A DNA stretch of 6,917 bases from Spirochaetales bacterium (GTDB lineage: Bacteria; Spirochaetota; Spirochaetia; DTKZ01), in NCBI GenBank assembly GCA_031266855.1, contig JAISAF010000287.1, forward strand, positions 1 through 6,917, written 5' to 3'. The translations under genes and the position numbers were made by a program. Positions 1-6,332 of the stretch are shown here, one piece after another; position 1 is the first letter of the stretch; every line of letters starts with the position of its first letter. A model generated the notes under the pieces. That model was not told the origin of the DNA, did no database searches, and was given only the letters and a program-made list of their open reading frames with translations.

Positions 1-82
1 AGATTGCCCGACCGGAACACCCCATCATCCGCACTACTCATGGCAAAAGTATATAGAGGAAACAAATATTGCGCCAGATAAA
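1..82. other. Left-edge fragment, no gene assignable
   Basis: All three plus-strand frames are readable at the edge. Frame 3 stops at 54-56 and frame 1 at 79-81, so either could be the last residues of a gene entering from the left. On the minus strand an ATG at 41-39 opens a frame that runs off the edge, but no purine-rich ribosome binding site precedes it. The stretch is too short to choose between these, so no CDS is called. Confidence 0.3.
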
Positions 83-253
83 TGGGCGCCTTTTTTTGCC
101 CGCCATGAGCGGGCAAAAAAACCGGGCTATCCGCTCCAAGTCCTCGGAATTGCCCAGGATGCATGGGCGAGCAGCGATTTTGCGAAAGCAAAATCGCGAC
201 CAGCCACTGCAATTTCTGTGGGCTTTCCGCTCCTATCCCTTGCGCGAGCGGCA
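83..253 (+). repeat. Modular palindromic repeat, copy 1
   Basis: First of three related copies in the window (others at 2815-2956, reversed, and 6333-6561). The order is GGGCGC, then a hairpin with T-rich 5' and A-rich 3' ends (arms 91-103 and 109-121, 13 bp, core GCCCGC/GCGGGC). Then comes box A, CCGGGCTATCCGCTCCAA (122-139). A second hairpin follows (arms 174-183 GCGATTTTGC and 188-197, GAAA loop). Last is box B (217-245), which begins TGTGGGCTTTCCGCTCC and ends CCCTTGCGC. Box A is identical over 18 bases to copy 2. Box B differs from copy 3 at one of 29 bases. The hairpin stems differ between copies. Open frames across this block are low-complexity by-products of the palindromes and were not called as genes. 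Function is unknown; a non-autonomous mobile repeat or a structured RNA is possible. Confidence 0.8.
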
Positions 254-268
254 GCTTGAGAACCAGTT

Positions 269-392
269 CCCGGAATTGCCACGGCAATTCCGGGGCAGCT
301 AATTGCCTTTGGCAATTAGCTGCGCGCAACCCGGCGGTCGCAATTTTGAGCGGCATCTCAGAACCAGGCCAGGGAATTGCCAAAGCAATTCC
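269..392. repeat. Cluster of three hairpins with TTGCC/GGCAA tips
   Basis: Three palindromes follow repeat copy 1. The first has arms 269-280 and 283-294 (12 bp, CCCGGAATTGCC and its complement). The second abuts it directly, with arms 295-307 and 311-323 (13 bp, GCAGCTAATTGCC, loop TTT). The third has arms 373-380 and 385-392 (GGAATTGC). All end in the same ATTGCC or ATTGC tip but have different bases. The words AGAACCAG and GGAATTGCC recur together at about 258-280 and 359-381, suggesting duplication of a small unit. No gene or U-tract is associated with them. Confidence 0.75.
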
Positions 393-415
393 TTCGTATT
401 TTTTAAAAATTACTA

Positions 416-444
416 TTGACATTATTCTGAAATCGTGTTTTACT
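416..444 (+). promoter_or_regulatory. Candidate sigma-70-type promoter
   Basis: A perfect TTGACA (416-421) is followed by a 17-base spacer and TTTACT (439-444), which matches four of six TATAAT positions. The surrounding DNA is AT-rich, as expected of a promoter. The predicted start is near 451, about 14 bases before the ATG at 465. It is also about 640 bases upstream of the lipoprotein at 1094, so which transcript it would drive is unclear. Confidence 0.4.
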
Positions 445-464
445 TCCCGATAGGGTAACAGGAA

Positions 465-587
465 ATGATTATTCTCACACTTTTCACAGCCTTAATTTCT
501 ATTTCGCCTAACTTGCGCATAACTTCTTATATTGTAAAAATCCCCCCACCGCCCCCCACACACACAGTGCAATATAATTTCATATAG
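465..587 (+). CDS. Possible small ORF, 40 residues
   Basis: An ATG at 465 lies just after the candidate promoter and nine bases after an AGGG (452-455) that could act as a ribosome binding site. A closer AGGA (460-463) is too near to be ideal. The predicted peptide begins MIILTLFTALISIS, a hydrophobic stretch, continues through about residue 26, then has five prolines coded by the C runs, and stops at TAG 585-587. The composition could fit a short membrane peptide. Equally, it may be chance in AT-rich DNA. No family is recognised. The promoter position is the main support. Confidence 0.18.
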   Translation: MIILTLFTALISISPNLRITSYIVKIPPPPPTHTVQYNFI

Positions 588-844
588 TAAAACCGCTCAA
601 AGGCATCAGTTTGTAAACACGCGCACACGCATAAATAAAAACCGTAAAGGCAGGTCTCTTCTTTCCGGGAATTCTTTTCCCGCGCGCTTATATTCTCCAA
701 AACATCTGCGCTTTCCTCTGTACTGTACGCGTCGTTTTGTAAACGGTCCATAAAAATTCTTTTCATTTTCCTGTCCGCAAAAAAAATTACGCTTCGTCTC
801 AATAAAAAAGGAATGCCGTCGGCAGCCGGTAGTGATAGAGACGT

Positions 845-1009
845 GCACGGCGCGTAACGCGCTGTGCGTGGTGACAGAGTACGCAATTTTGTCGGAACAA
901 AATTGCGACCGCCTGGTTCCGCGCACATAATTGCCGTTGGTAATTATGTGCCCAGGAAATTGCCAACGGCAATTTCCTGGCCCGATTCTGAGCTGCCGTT
1001 GGCAGTCAG
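845..1009. repeat. Row of five hairpins upstream of the GLUG lipoprotein
   Basis: Five stem-loops stand in a row: 845-867 (GC-rich, one G-U pair), 882-907 (arms CGCAATTTTGT, loop CGGA), 923-951 (13 bp with one G-U pair, loop GTT), 952-980 (13 bp perfect, CCAGGAAATTGCC, loop AAC) and 988-1009 (CTGCC/GGCAG, loop GTT, with a bulged G992). The last three are nearly end to end and share a TGCC-NNN-GG(C/T)A tip while their lower stems differ. They finish 84 bases before the start codon at 1094, so if transcribed they would form a structured 5' leader. They have no U-tract and so are not ordinary terminators. Confidence 0.7.
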
Positions 1010-1077
1010 GGCGGAGCTTTTTAAAAAGAATATGAGCGGCTCCCTGTATTTTTTTCAGGATCCGGGCCGCCTGATTT

Positions 1078-1083
1078 AAGGAG
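1078..1083 (+). promoter_or_regulatory. Ribosome binding site for the GLUG lipoprotein
   Basis: AAGGAG ends ten bases before the ATG at 1094. It is the clearest Shine-Dalgarno sequence in the window and fixes the start of this gene. Confidence 0.8.
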
Positions 1084-1093
1084 TATATTAAAA

Positions 1094-2647
1094 ATGAAAA
1101 AGAATTGTACGGTGTTTTTTACCGTTATTACGGTATTAATAGTGTTATGCGCTTTCTGGGGCTGCGATTCCGGCGGTGATGATGATTCCGGCTCTCCGCC
1201 CGGATCCGTCGGCAGCGCCGCGGATTTGGCGAAAATCGGTACGCCGGGCTATCCCCTGAACGGGAACTATGAGCTTACCGCCGATATTACCCTTCCCGCT
1301 GGCTGGACGCCCATAGGGAGCGGAACCGCCCCCTTTACCGGAACTTTCGACGGCAAAGGACACAGCATAATGATAGGCAGCACAACCGCAAGCAGCATAG
1401 TTGCAAAAGGTTTTTCTTCCGGGGTTGATATTTCATCCGCCCCGAACCTGGACTTTTTGTCAGCCTGGGGTTGTACCGGCGGTTTCATTGCCAGGGGTTT
1501 ATTCGCATATATTGTAGACGCCACCATAAAAAATCTGAATATTACGATAAGCCCGGGTTTCTCATTCGAAATAAGTTCCACAGTAGACCAGCTACAGCTT
1601 TTCGGAATTGTCGCCGCTGCCGCCGTAAACACAGCGTTTACAAACATACACATCTCCGGCGGGACGCTGGACGTGGATGCCCCCTCCACTGATAGGCTTT
1701 TGCAGGGCGGCGTTGCGGGCCTGCTGCTGGAAGGAAGCTCCATGACGGACTGCCATGTTGAGGTAAAGTTACAAACCTCTTTTGTCAGTACGGATTCCAT
1801 TGCTCTTGGAGGGGTAGTGGGATCTATTGATGAAAGCGGCAGCATTACGGACTGCTCTATGGATGGGGATGTGGAAGTCTCTCTCGGCACTGCTGTTGCT
1901 AACGAAACAAATAACAACATAGGCGGACTGGTGGGCGACGATAGGGGAGGGTCTATTACGGGTTGCTCCATGACTGGGAATATGGAAGTTTCCGGCGGCG
2001 ATAAGAACAGAATAGGCGGATTGGCGGGTCACACGAAAGGGTCTATCGCAAACAGTTTCGTAAGCGGGAATATAGACGCCAGCTCCGCGGTCTCCGGTAG
2101 TGATATGAGGCTCGGCGGTCTTGCCGGAGAGCTTGAGGGCGACAACGGTCTTGCCGTGATACGGAAAAGTTATTCCACCGGAACGGTACGTGCGGCAGAC
2201 GACGCCGCTGCCGGCGGCATAGCGGGAATCAGCAAGGATGACATTGAAATTACGGACTGTTACGCGTCGGGAGTCATCAGTGCCGGTTCCGCCTCCAACG
2301 CGGGGAGCATAGTGGGAGGCGCTGAGGTAAAGCCGGGTGGCAGCGGCAGCATCACCGGCTGCGCGGCCCTGTCGGTTTCGGTTAGCTGTACGGGCGGTAC
2401 GGCTAAGCGCATTGTGGGGTTCATAAGCGGGGGTGGTAGTTTCTCCCTGAATAATAACATCGCCAACGTCGGCATGCTGGTAAACAGTGGCACTGTTTCA
2501 AGCAACGACGCCGCCGACCAAAACGGCGAGGACAAAACCGGTCCCCAACTGGCGGATAAAGCAACATATATAGCCCTCGGCTGGGATTTTGCCGATGTAT
2601 GGAAATGGAAAACAGATGAAAGCCGCCCCATACTGAAATGGCAGTAA
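1094..2647 (+). CDS. GLUG-repeat surface lipoprotein
   Basis: The 517-residue product begins with a lipoprotein signal peptide: a basic MKK start, a hydrophobic stretch to residue 22 and a candidate lipidated Cys24 in AFWGC. The -3 and -2 residues F and W are unusual outside spirochaetes, whose lipobox is looser. An acidic, Gly/Ser-rich tether follows (CDSGGDDDSG). Residues 41-95 hold the strand pattern seen at the start of these proteins (TADITLP, FTGTFDGKGHSI). At least seven GLUG-like repeats follow, beginning near residues 205, 239, 277, 308, 341, 374 and 404, about 30-38 residues apart, each with a GG(L/V/I)xG turn and many with a later SITxC or similar strand. This predicts a right-handed beta-helix or solenoid. 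The C-terminus (ATYIALGWDFADVWKWK...RPILKWQ) is a usual closing segment of GLUG proteins. Such proteins are thought to act in surface adhesion or binding; the ligand here is unknown. The start is set by AAGGAG at 1078-1083. The gene appears monocistronic, flanked by palindromic DNA. Confidence 0.88.
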   Translation: MKKNCTVFFTVITVLIVLCAFWGCDSGGDDDSGSPPGSVGSAADLAKIGTPGYPLNGNYELTADITLPAGWTPIGSGTAPFTGTFDGKGHSIMIGSTTASSIVAKGFSSGVDISSAPNLDFLSAWGCTGGFIARGLFAYIVDATIKNLNITISPGFSFEISSTVDQLQLFGIVAAAAVNTAFTNIHISGGTLDVDAPSTDRLLQGGVAGLLLEGSSMTDCHVEVKLQTSFVSTDSIALGGVVGSIDESGSITDCSMDGDVEVSLGTAVANETNNNIGGLVGDDRGGSITGCSMTGNMEVSGGDKNRIGGLAGHTKGSIANSFVSGNIDASSAVSGSDMRLGGLAGELEGDNGLAVIRKSYSTGTVRAADDAAAGGIAGISKDDIEITDCYASGVISAGSASNAGSIVGGAEVKPGGSGSITGCAALSVSVSCTGGTAKRIVGFISGGGSFSLNNNIANVGMLVNSGTVSSNDAADQNGEDKTGPQLADKATYIALGWDFADVWKWKTDESRPILKWQ

Positions 2648-2705
2648 GCGGCGGCTTTGAAACCGGGCCGTGGAATTACACATAACCTGTTTCCGGTACA
2701 AAAAT

Positions 2706-2745
2706 AAATTATGCGCAATTTGCCTTAGCAAATTGCGCATAATTT
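2706..2745 (+). terminator. 18-bp perfect hairpin, possible terminator
   Basis: Arms 2706-2723 and 2728-2745 pair perfectly over 18 bp around a CTTA loop, and TTTTATTA follows the stem. It lies about 60 bases after the lipoprotein stop, a fitting place for intrinsic termination. However, the lower stem is AT-rich and the U-tract is imperfect. The stem word ATGCGCAATT also recurs outside it (ATGCGCAAT near 2792), so it may instead belong to the window's palindromic repeat system. Confidence 0.45.
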
Positions 2746-2814
2746 TATTATGTAAAACATAGTTATGCGAAACAGGCTGGCAGAATGTGTTATGCGCAAT
2801 AGTTTGGGCTGATG

Positions 2815-2956
2815 GCAAAATCGCGAAGCGATTTTGCGCAGCCGCTGGTGCGTGCGCAATGGGATAGGAGCGGAAATCCTTTTTTACCGCGAAGCGGTAA
2901 AAAAGATTGGAGCGGATAGCCCGGTTTTTGGCGCTTTGCGCCAAAAATGCGCCCGA
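2815..2956 (-). repeat. Modular palindromic repeat, copy 2 (reversed)
   Basis: Read on the minus strand it has the same order as copy 1. GGGCGCA (2955-2949 region) comes first, then a T-to-A hairpin (arms 2925-2934 and 2938-2947, core GGCGC). Box A follows (2924-2907), identical to copy 1 over 18 bases, then a hairpin with arms 2879-2890 and 2894-2905 (stem TTTTTTACCGC, TTC loop). Box B (2879-2854) contains TTTCCGCTCCTATCCC as in copy 1, with one extra A before TTGCGC. A last hairpin has arms 2815-2824 and 2828-2837 (GCAAAATCGC). Its end lies about 66 bases before the SH3 lipoprotein start, so it may shape that gene's upstream region. Confidence 0.8.
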
Positions 2957-3022
2957 AAATAATTGCTTTCCGGGGGGGCGGCATTATTGATTTTACCTGG
3001 TTTTTATGCTCAAATACGGGGC

Positions 3023-4327
3023 ATGTTTCTGTATGGCAGTTTTTTTCCGCGTGCCGCGCTGTGGGTCTGGCTCGCGGTTTGTGTGTGTTTTCTGGCGGCT
3101 TGCGGGCCGAGCACGATAGGTTACGGGGTTTTGCTGTGGCCGCCTGATGAGAGTCCGCTGGAGGCTGGTTCTGTTCTTCCTGTGTACGAGGAGTCGCGGC
3201 TCAAACAGACGTATAGTACGGGCGGGGAGGGGGAGAGCGGGACCAGCGAGATAGAGATTTGGCGTTTGCGTTTTTTCCTTCGGGAGAAAGAGGCGCGGGA
3301 CTTTGCCGGGCGGTTTGACAGTGTCAGGGATTTGTTCGCGACGGTAAACCGCAACGCGCTGCCAATCCGCGAGAGGCCGGACAGGCTTTCCCGCCAGGTG
3401 TACCGTTTGCGGCAGGATGAGACGATTAAGATTCTTGCGCTGAGTACGACGCCTTCCGATGAGAATGGCCTTCAGGGTTACTGGTACCATGTCCTGACTA
3501 AAGATGGGGTGGAGGGTTACTGTTTCAATTATTACCTTACGCTGTACAACGCCAGGACGAATACCGTTATCAGTTCCACGCAGGACGCTTCGCAGGATGC
3601 TATTGCGGCGATTCTGAGGAGTTCCTGGCGTCCTCGGTTTTTTCAGGAAATGCTGGATACCGGCAGGATTGATTTAAACCGTTTTCGTGAAACCTACGGC
3701 TTGTTTTTCGAGGAAGAGCCGCAGCGGTTGCGGATAGTCCTTCCCGGCGTTTCCGTGAACATTCCTTATAGCCGCGTGCGCAGGGTTTCGGGTGATACCT
3801 ATATTGCCGAAGGCAGCGATGTGCAGATGCGGCTGCACGCGGGGATGAAGGAGTTGTCCATTTCCTATTCGCGAAACACTGCCAGGAGAACCGATACGTT
3901 TGTCGCGGTCAGGGAGAATGTGGAAGATGTTATTCGAAAAGAAAATGAGCGCAGGCGGGGCGTCCTTCGCGCGTTTCTGGAAAATGGAAGTACCCTGCAA
4001 AGCGACGCGTATGGGGAGATCATTATCTCCGGGGCAGGGGAATTTACCTGGACGGGTTTTGAGCGTCTTACTCCGGCGGTTATTTCCGCGGACGCGGGAA
4101 CTTCCGGCGTGGTGGAGTTTTCCGTTTTTGCTTCCGGCGAAGCTCAGAGCGCCTATGCTGGTATTATCACATTCCAGTTCGCTGGAACAAAACAGGGCGT
4201 TAATTTCTTTTACCGTTTTACGCAGCAGGGAACACAGTTTATTCATATCCCGCCGCAGAGCATCGAGGAGAATATTGTGCACCGCCGGCCGATGAATCCC
4301 CTGGTTCTGTTTTTTACGACTTCCTGA
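3023..4327 (+). CDS. SH3-domain lipoprotein
   Basis: From ATG 3023 the product has 434 residues. The frame is open further upstream to a TTG at 2963, but starting at 3023 gives a compact lipoprotein signal: residues 1-26 with a hydrophobic core (ALWVWLAVCVCF) and a canonical lipobox LAAC with Cys27. No strong Shine-Dalgarno precedes either start, so the start is probable rather than certain. Residues about 112-175 match a bacterial SH3-like (SH3b) fold: ALPIRERP at its start, then a glycine turn, GYWYHVL and the closing VEGYCFNYYL. The remainder alternates a helical segment (about 185-230), a beta-rich part (232-285), a charged helix near 297-322 and a beta-rich C-terminal part. These were not matched to a named family. 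SH3b domains usually bind peptides or peptidoglycan, which suggests an envelope role; the ligand is unknown. The stop is one base before the ABC-F start, so the two genes probably form one transcript. Confidence 0.82.
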   Translation: MFLYGSFFPRAALWVWLAVCVCFLAACGPSTIGYGVLLWPPDESPLEAGSVLPVYEESRLKQTYSTGGEGESGTSEIEIWRLRFFLREKEARDFAGRFDSVRDLFATVNRNALPIRERPDRLSRQVYRLRQDETIKILALSTTPSDENGLQGYWYHVLTKDGVEGYCFNYYLTLYNARTNTVISSTQDASQDAIAAILRSSWRPRFFQEMLDTGRIDLNRFRETYGLFFEEEPQRLRIVLPGVSVNIPYSRVRRVSGDTYIAEGSDVQMRLHAGMKELSISYSRNTARRTDTFVAVRENVEDVIRKENERRRGVLRAFLENGSTLQSDAYGEIIISGAGEFTWTGFERLTPAVISADAGTSGVVEFSVFASGEAQSAYAGIITFQFAGTKQGVNFFYRFTQQGTQFIHIPPQSIEENIVHRRPMNPLVLFFTTS

Positions 4328-4328
4328 T

Positions 4329-6278
4329 ATGGCTTTTGTTCAGCTTTCGGGCATCTGCCTGGCTTTTGGAGACCGGCAGATACTGCGGGACGTAACCCTT
4401 AATCTTTCATCGGGAAGCCGCTGCGCCCTTACTGGCGCGAATGGCAGCGGGAAAACCACGCTTATGAAAATCATCGCCGGCGGGATTCCGGCTGATTCGG
4501 GAAGCCTTACGTGCCAGAAGGATACCCGTGTCTCCTATCTTCCGCAGTCCGGCATTATCCATTCGGGACTGACTTTGTTTGAGGAGGCCGATCTGGCTTA
4601 TGAGCCTATCCGCGCGTACCTTGACGAGATTGAGGATATCGAAAAGGCTTTGACGAAAGTTACTGGCGAAGGGCCGCGGACCGCGAAACTGCTGGAAACC
4701 CTGCATCATCATCAGGAGCATGTTCAGGATTCGGGTTACTGGTCGCGGGGGCAGAAGATCGATATGGTTTTACGCGGTCTGGGATTTTCTTCCGGGGATA
4801 TGAGCCGCAGGGGCGAGGAGTTTTCCGGCGGCTGGCAGATGCGTATCGCGCTGGCGAAAGTTCTTCTGGAAGACCCGGATATTCTTCTTCTGGATGAGCC
4901 GACGAATTACCTTGATCTTGAAGCCCGCGGCTGGTTGAAAAAATTCCTTGATACCTTCAAGGGCGGCCTGCTTATCGTTTCCCACGACCGCTGGTTTCTT
5001 GACGCGGTGGTCAGAGAGGTGGTGGAAATTTCTTCTTCGCGGCTGCGCCGGTATACGGGTAACTATAGCGCCTGTGAGCAGGTGCGGGAACGGGAAGCGC
5101 GGGAGGCTTTGGAGGCGTACAAACAGCAGGAAGAGGAAATCGCCCGGCAGGAGGATTTTATCCGCCGTTTCCGCTACAACGCTTCGAGGGCCGCGATGGT
5201 ACAGAGCCGTATTAAACAACTGGAAAAACTGGTTCGCGTTGAGGCGCCCCACAGCATACAGCGGAGTCATTTTTCTTTTCCGCCCGCGCCCCGCTGTGGC
5301 AGATGGGTTATCCGGGCGGAGGGAATTTCAAAAAGCTACGCGGAGCTTCCGGTTTTGAAAAATTTAAGTTTTGAGCTGGAACGGGGAGAAAAGCTGGTTG
5401 TGACGGGCCGCAACGGGGCGGGCAAGTCCACGCTGCTGCGCATTCTCGCGGGGCAGGATACCGTATTCAGCGGCGCTTTTGAGTTCGCGGCGGGCGTGCG
5501 GAAGGCGTATTTCGCGCAGGACCAGGAATCGCGGCTTGAGGCGAAGCGCTGCGCTGTAGAAGAAATCGAAGCTGTCTGTCCCGCGGCGCTGTTCCCGAAA
5601 ATACGCACTATGATGGGAGCGTTTCTTTTTCAGGGTGATGATATTTACAAGTCCGTTTCGGTATTAAGCGGCGGGGAAAAAAACCGCCTTGCGCTTTTAA
5701 AGATGCTTCTGGATCCGGCAAACCTTCTGATTCTCGACGAGCCGACCAATCACCTTGATTTAGACTCCAAGGACGCGCTTCTGGAGGCGCTGCGGGAATT
5801 TGAGGGTTCGGTGGTTTTTGTTTCCCACGACAGGTATTTTATTGAAGGGCTCGCGACACGTGTGCTGGAGCTGCGCGCCGGTCTTCCCGCGCGGTTTTTT
5901 CCTGGCGGCTACGGGTATTATCTTGATCGCGTTCTGGCGCAGGAGAATCCCGCCGGGGATGTTCCGGCGATTTCCGTAGAGGACAGGAATCCCACGCGGG
6001 GCGTACGGAATTCCGCCGCGGAACGTGAAGAGAAGAAACGGCGGCAGGCTCTTGTACGCAGGCTTGAGCGCAGGGAGGAGGAAATTCTCGCGCTGCTGAG
6101 CGGGCTTGAAAGCCGGAGCCGGGAAATCCGGGCCGCTTTGGAGGACCCGCATGTCTGGGCCGACGGCGCGAGGATGAAAGCCTTAAAGGAAGAACTCGCT
6201 GGTAATGAGCGGGAACAGGCTGTCCTGCACACGGATTGGGAAAAAACCTGCGGGGAATTGGAAGAGGCGAAAAAATAG
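4329..6278 (+). CDS. ABC-F family ATPase
   Basis: The 649-residue protein has two ABC ATPase domains in one chain and no membrane segments, the hallmark of ABC-F proteins, which act on the ribosome rather than as transporters. Domain 1 has Walker A GANGSGKTT (36-44), signature FSGGW (165-169), Walker B ILLLDEPTNYLD (185-196, catalytic Glu190) and switch His219. Domain 2 has Walker A GRNGAGKST (360-368), signature LSGGEKNRLA (446-455), Walker B LLILDEPTNHLD (466-477, Glu471) and His500. The interdomain linker (about 249-302) is two charged helices with FRYNASRAA...QSRIKQLEK, the part that reaches the P-site tRNA in this family. A charged C-terminal coiled coil (about 562-648) with LEDPHVW resembles the C-terminal domain of Uup/YdiF/YheS-type members. 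All catalytic residues are present. The linker gives no clear sign of an antibiotic-resistance subtype; a housekeeping translation factor is more likely. ATG 4329 has no clear Shine-Dalgarno and follows the SH3 stop by one base, implying translational coupling. Confidence 0.93.
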   Translation: MAFVQLSGICLAFGDRQILRDVTLNLSSGSRCALTGANGSGKTTLMKIIAGGIPADSGSLTCQKDTRVSYLPQSGIIHSGLTLFEEADLAYEPIRAYLDEIEDIEKALTKVTGEGPRTAKLLETLHHHQEHVQDSGYWSRGQKIDMVLRGLGFSSGDMSRRGEEFSGGWQMRIALAKVLLEDPDILLLDEPTNYLDLEARGWLKKFLDTFKGGLLIVSHDRWFLDAVVREVVEISSSRLRRYTGNYSACEQVREREAREALEAYKQQEEEIARQEDFIRRFRYNASRAAMVQSRIKQLEKLVRVEAPHSIQRSHFSFPPAPRCGRWVIRAEGISKSYAELPVLKNLSFELERGEKLVVTGRNGAGKSTLLRILAGQDTVFSGAFEFAAGVRKAYFAQDQESRLEAKRCAVEEIEAVCPAALFPKIRTMMGAFLFQGDDIYKSVSVLSGGEKNRLALLKMLLDPANLLILDEPTNHLDLDSKDALLEALREFEGSVVFVSHDRYFIEGLATRVLELRAGLPARFFPGGYGYYLDRVLAQENPAGDVPAISVEDRNPTRGVRNSAAEREEKKRRQALVRRLERREEEILALLSGLESRSREIRAALEDPHVWADGARMKALKEELAGNEREQAVLHTDWEKTCGELEEAKK

Positions 6279-6332
6279 CGGGCCGGAATATCCTTTTAGC
6301 GCCTGCCAGGTAACTCGTTTATAATTCGGAAT
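6279..6332. other. Short spacer after the ABC-F gene
   Basis: These bases between the ABC-F stop and repeat copy 3 hold no clear terminator. A small GGAATATCC palindrome followed by TTTTAG (around 6286-6299) is too weak to call. Transcripts from the left would therefore run into repeat copy 3. Confidence 0.4.

Larger units (their letters stand above)
393..844. other. AT-rich intergenic stretch with simple-sequence tracts
   Basis: This stretch is visibly richer in A and T than its surroundings and lacks the palindromes found on both sides. It contains a candidate promoter at 416-444, a possible small ORF at 465-587, two six-base C runs (542-547 and 552-557) and a short CA repeat (about 558-566). 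A minus-strand frame covers most of it but is weak as a gene. No RNA gene is recognisable. It may be older flanking DNA between two blocks of inserted repeats, or an eroded gene. Confidence 0.45.

Noticed and set aside
69..453. Open frames on both strands across 69-453
   Set aside because: Their sequences follow the palindromes and boxes of the repeats, with no ribosome binding sites or recognisable protein features.
527..766. Minus-strand frame beginning MKRIFMDRLQNDAYSTEE (within a longer open frame to 928)
   Set aside because: It has a closely placed AGGA before the ATG and a plausible first half. The second half is low-complexity (Cys-rich, then a glycine run from the C tracts), no family is recognised and no terminator or neighbour supports it. 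Kept only as a weak possibility.
903..931. TTGCGA, 17 bases, CATAAT as a promoter for the GLUG lipoprotein
   Set aside because: The spacing is good, but the -10 falls inside one arm of a hairpin and the -35 inside another, so the match is likely a by-product of the palindromes.
1267..1971. Long minus-strand frame antisense to the GLUG lipoprotein
   Set aside because: It is a shadow of a clearly coding plus-strand gene with signal peptide, ribosome binding site and GLUG repeats.
2947..3147. Plus-strand frame from ATG 2947 overlapping the SH3 lipoprotein start
   Set aside because: It begins inside repeat copy 2 and overlaps the well-supported lipoprotein gene in another frame, with no protein-family features.
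4770..5270. Minus-strand frames antisense to the ABC-F gene
   Set aside because: They lie opposite intact ABC ATPase motifs and show no start signals or family features.
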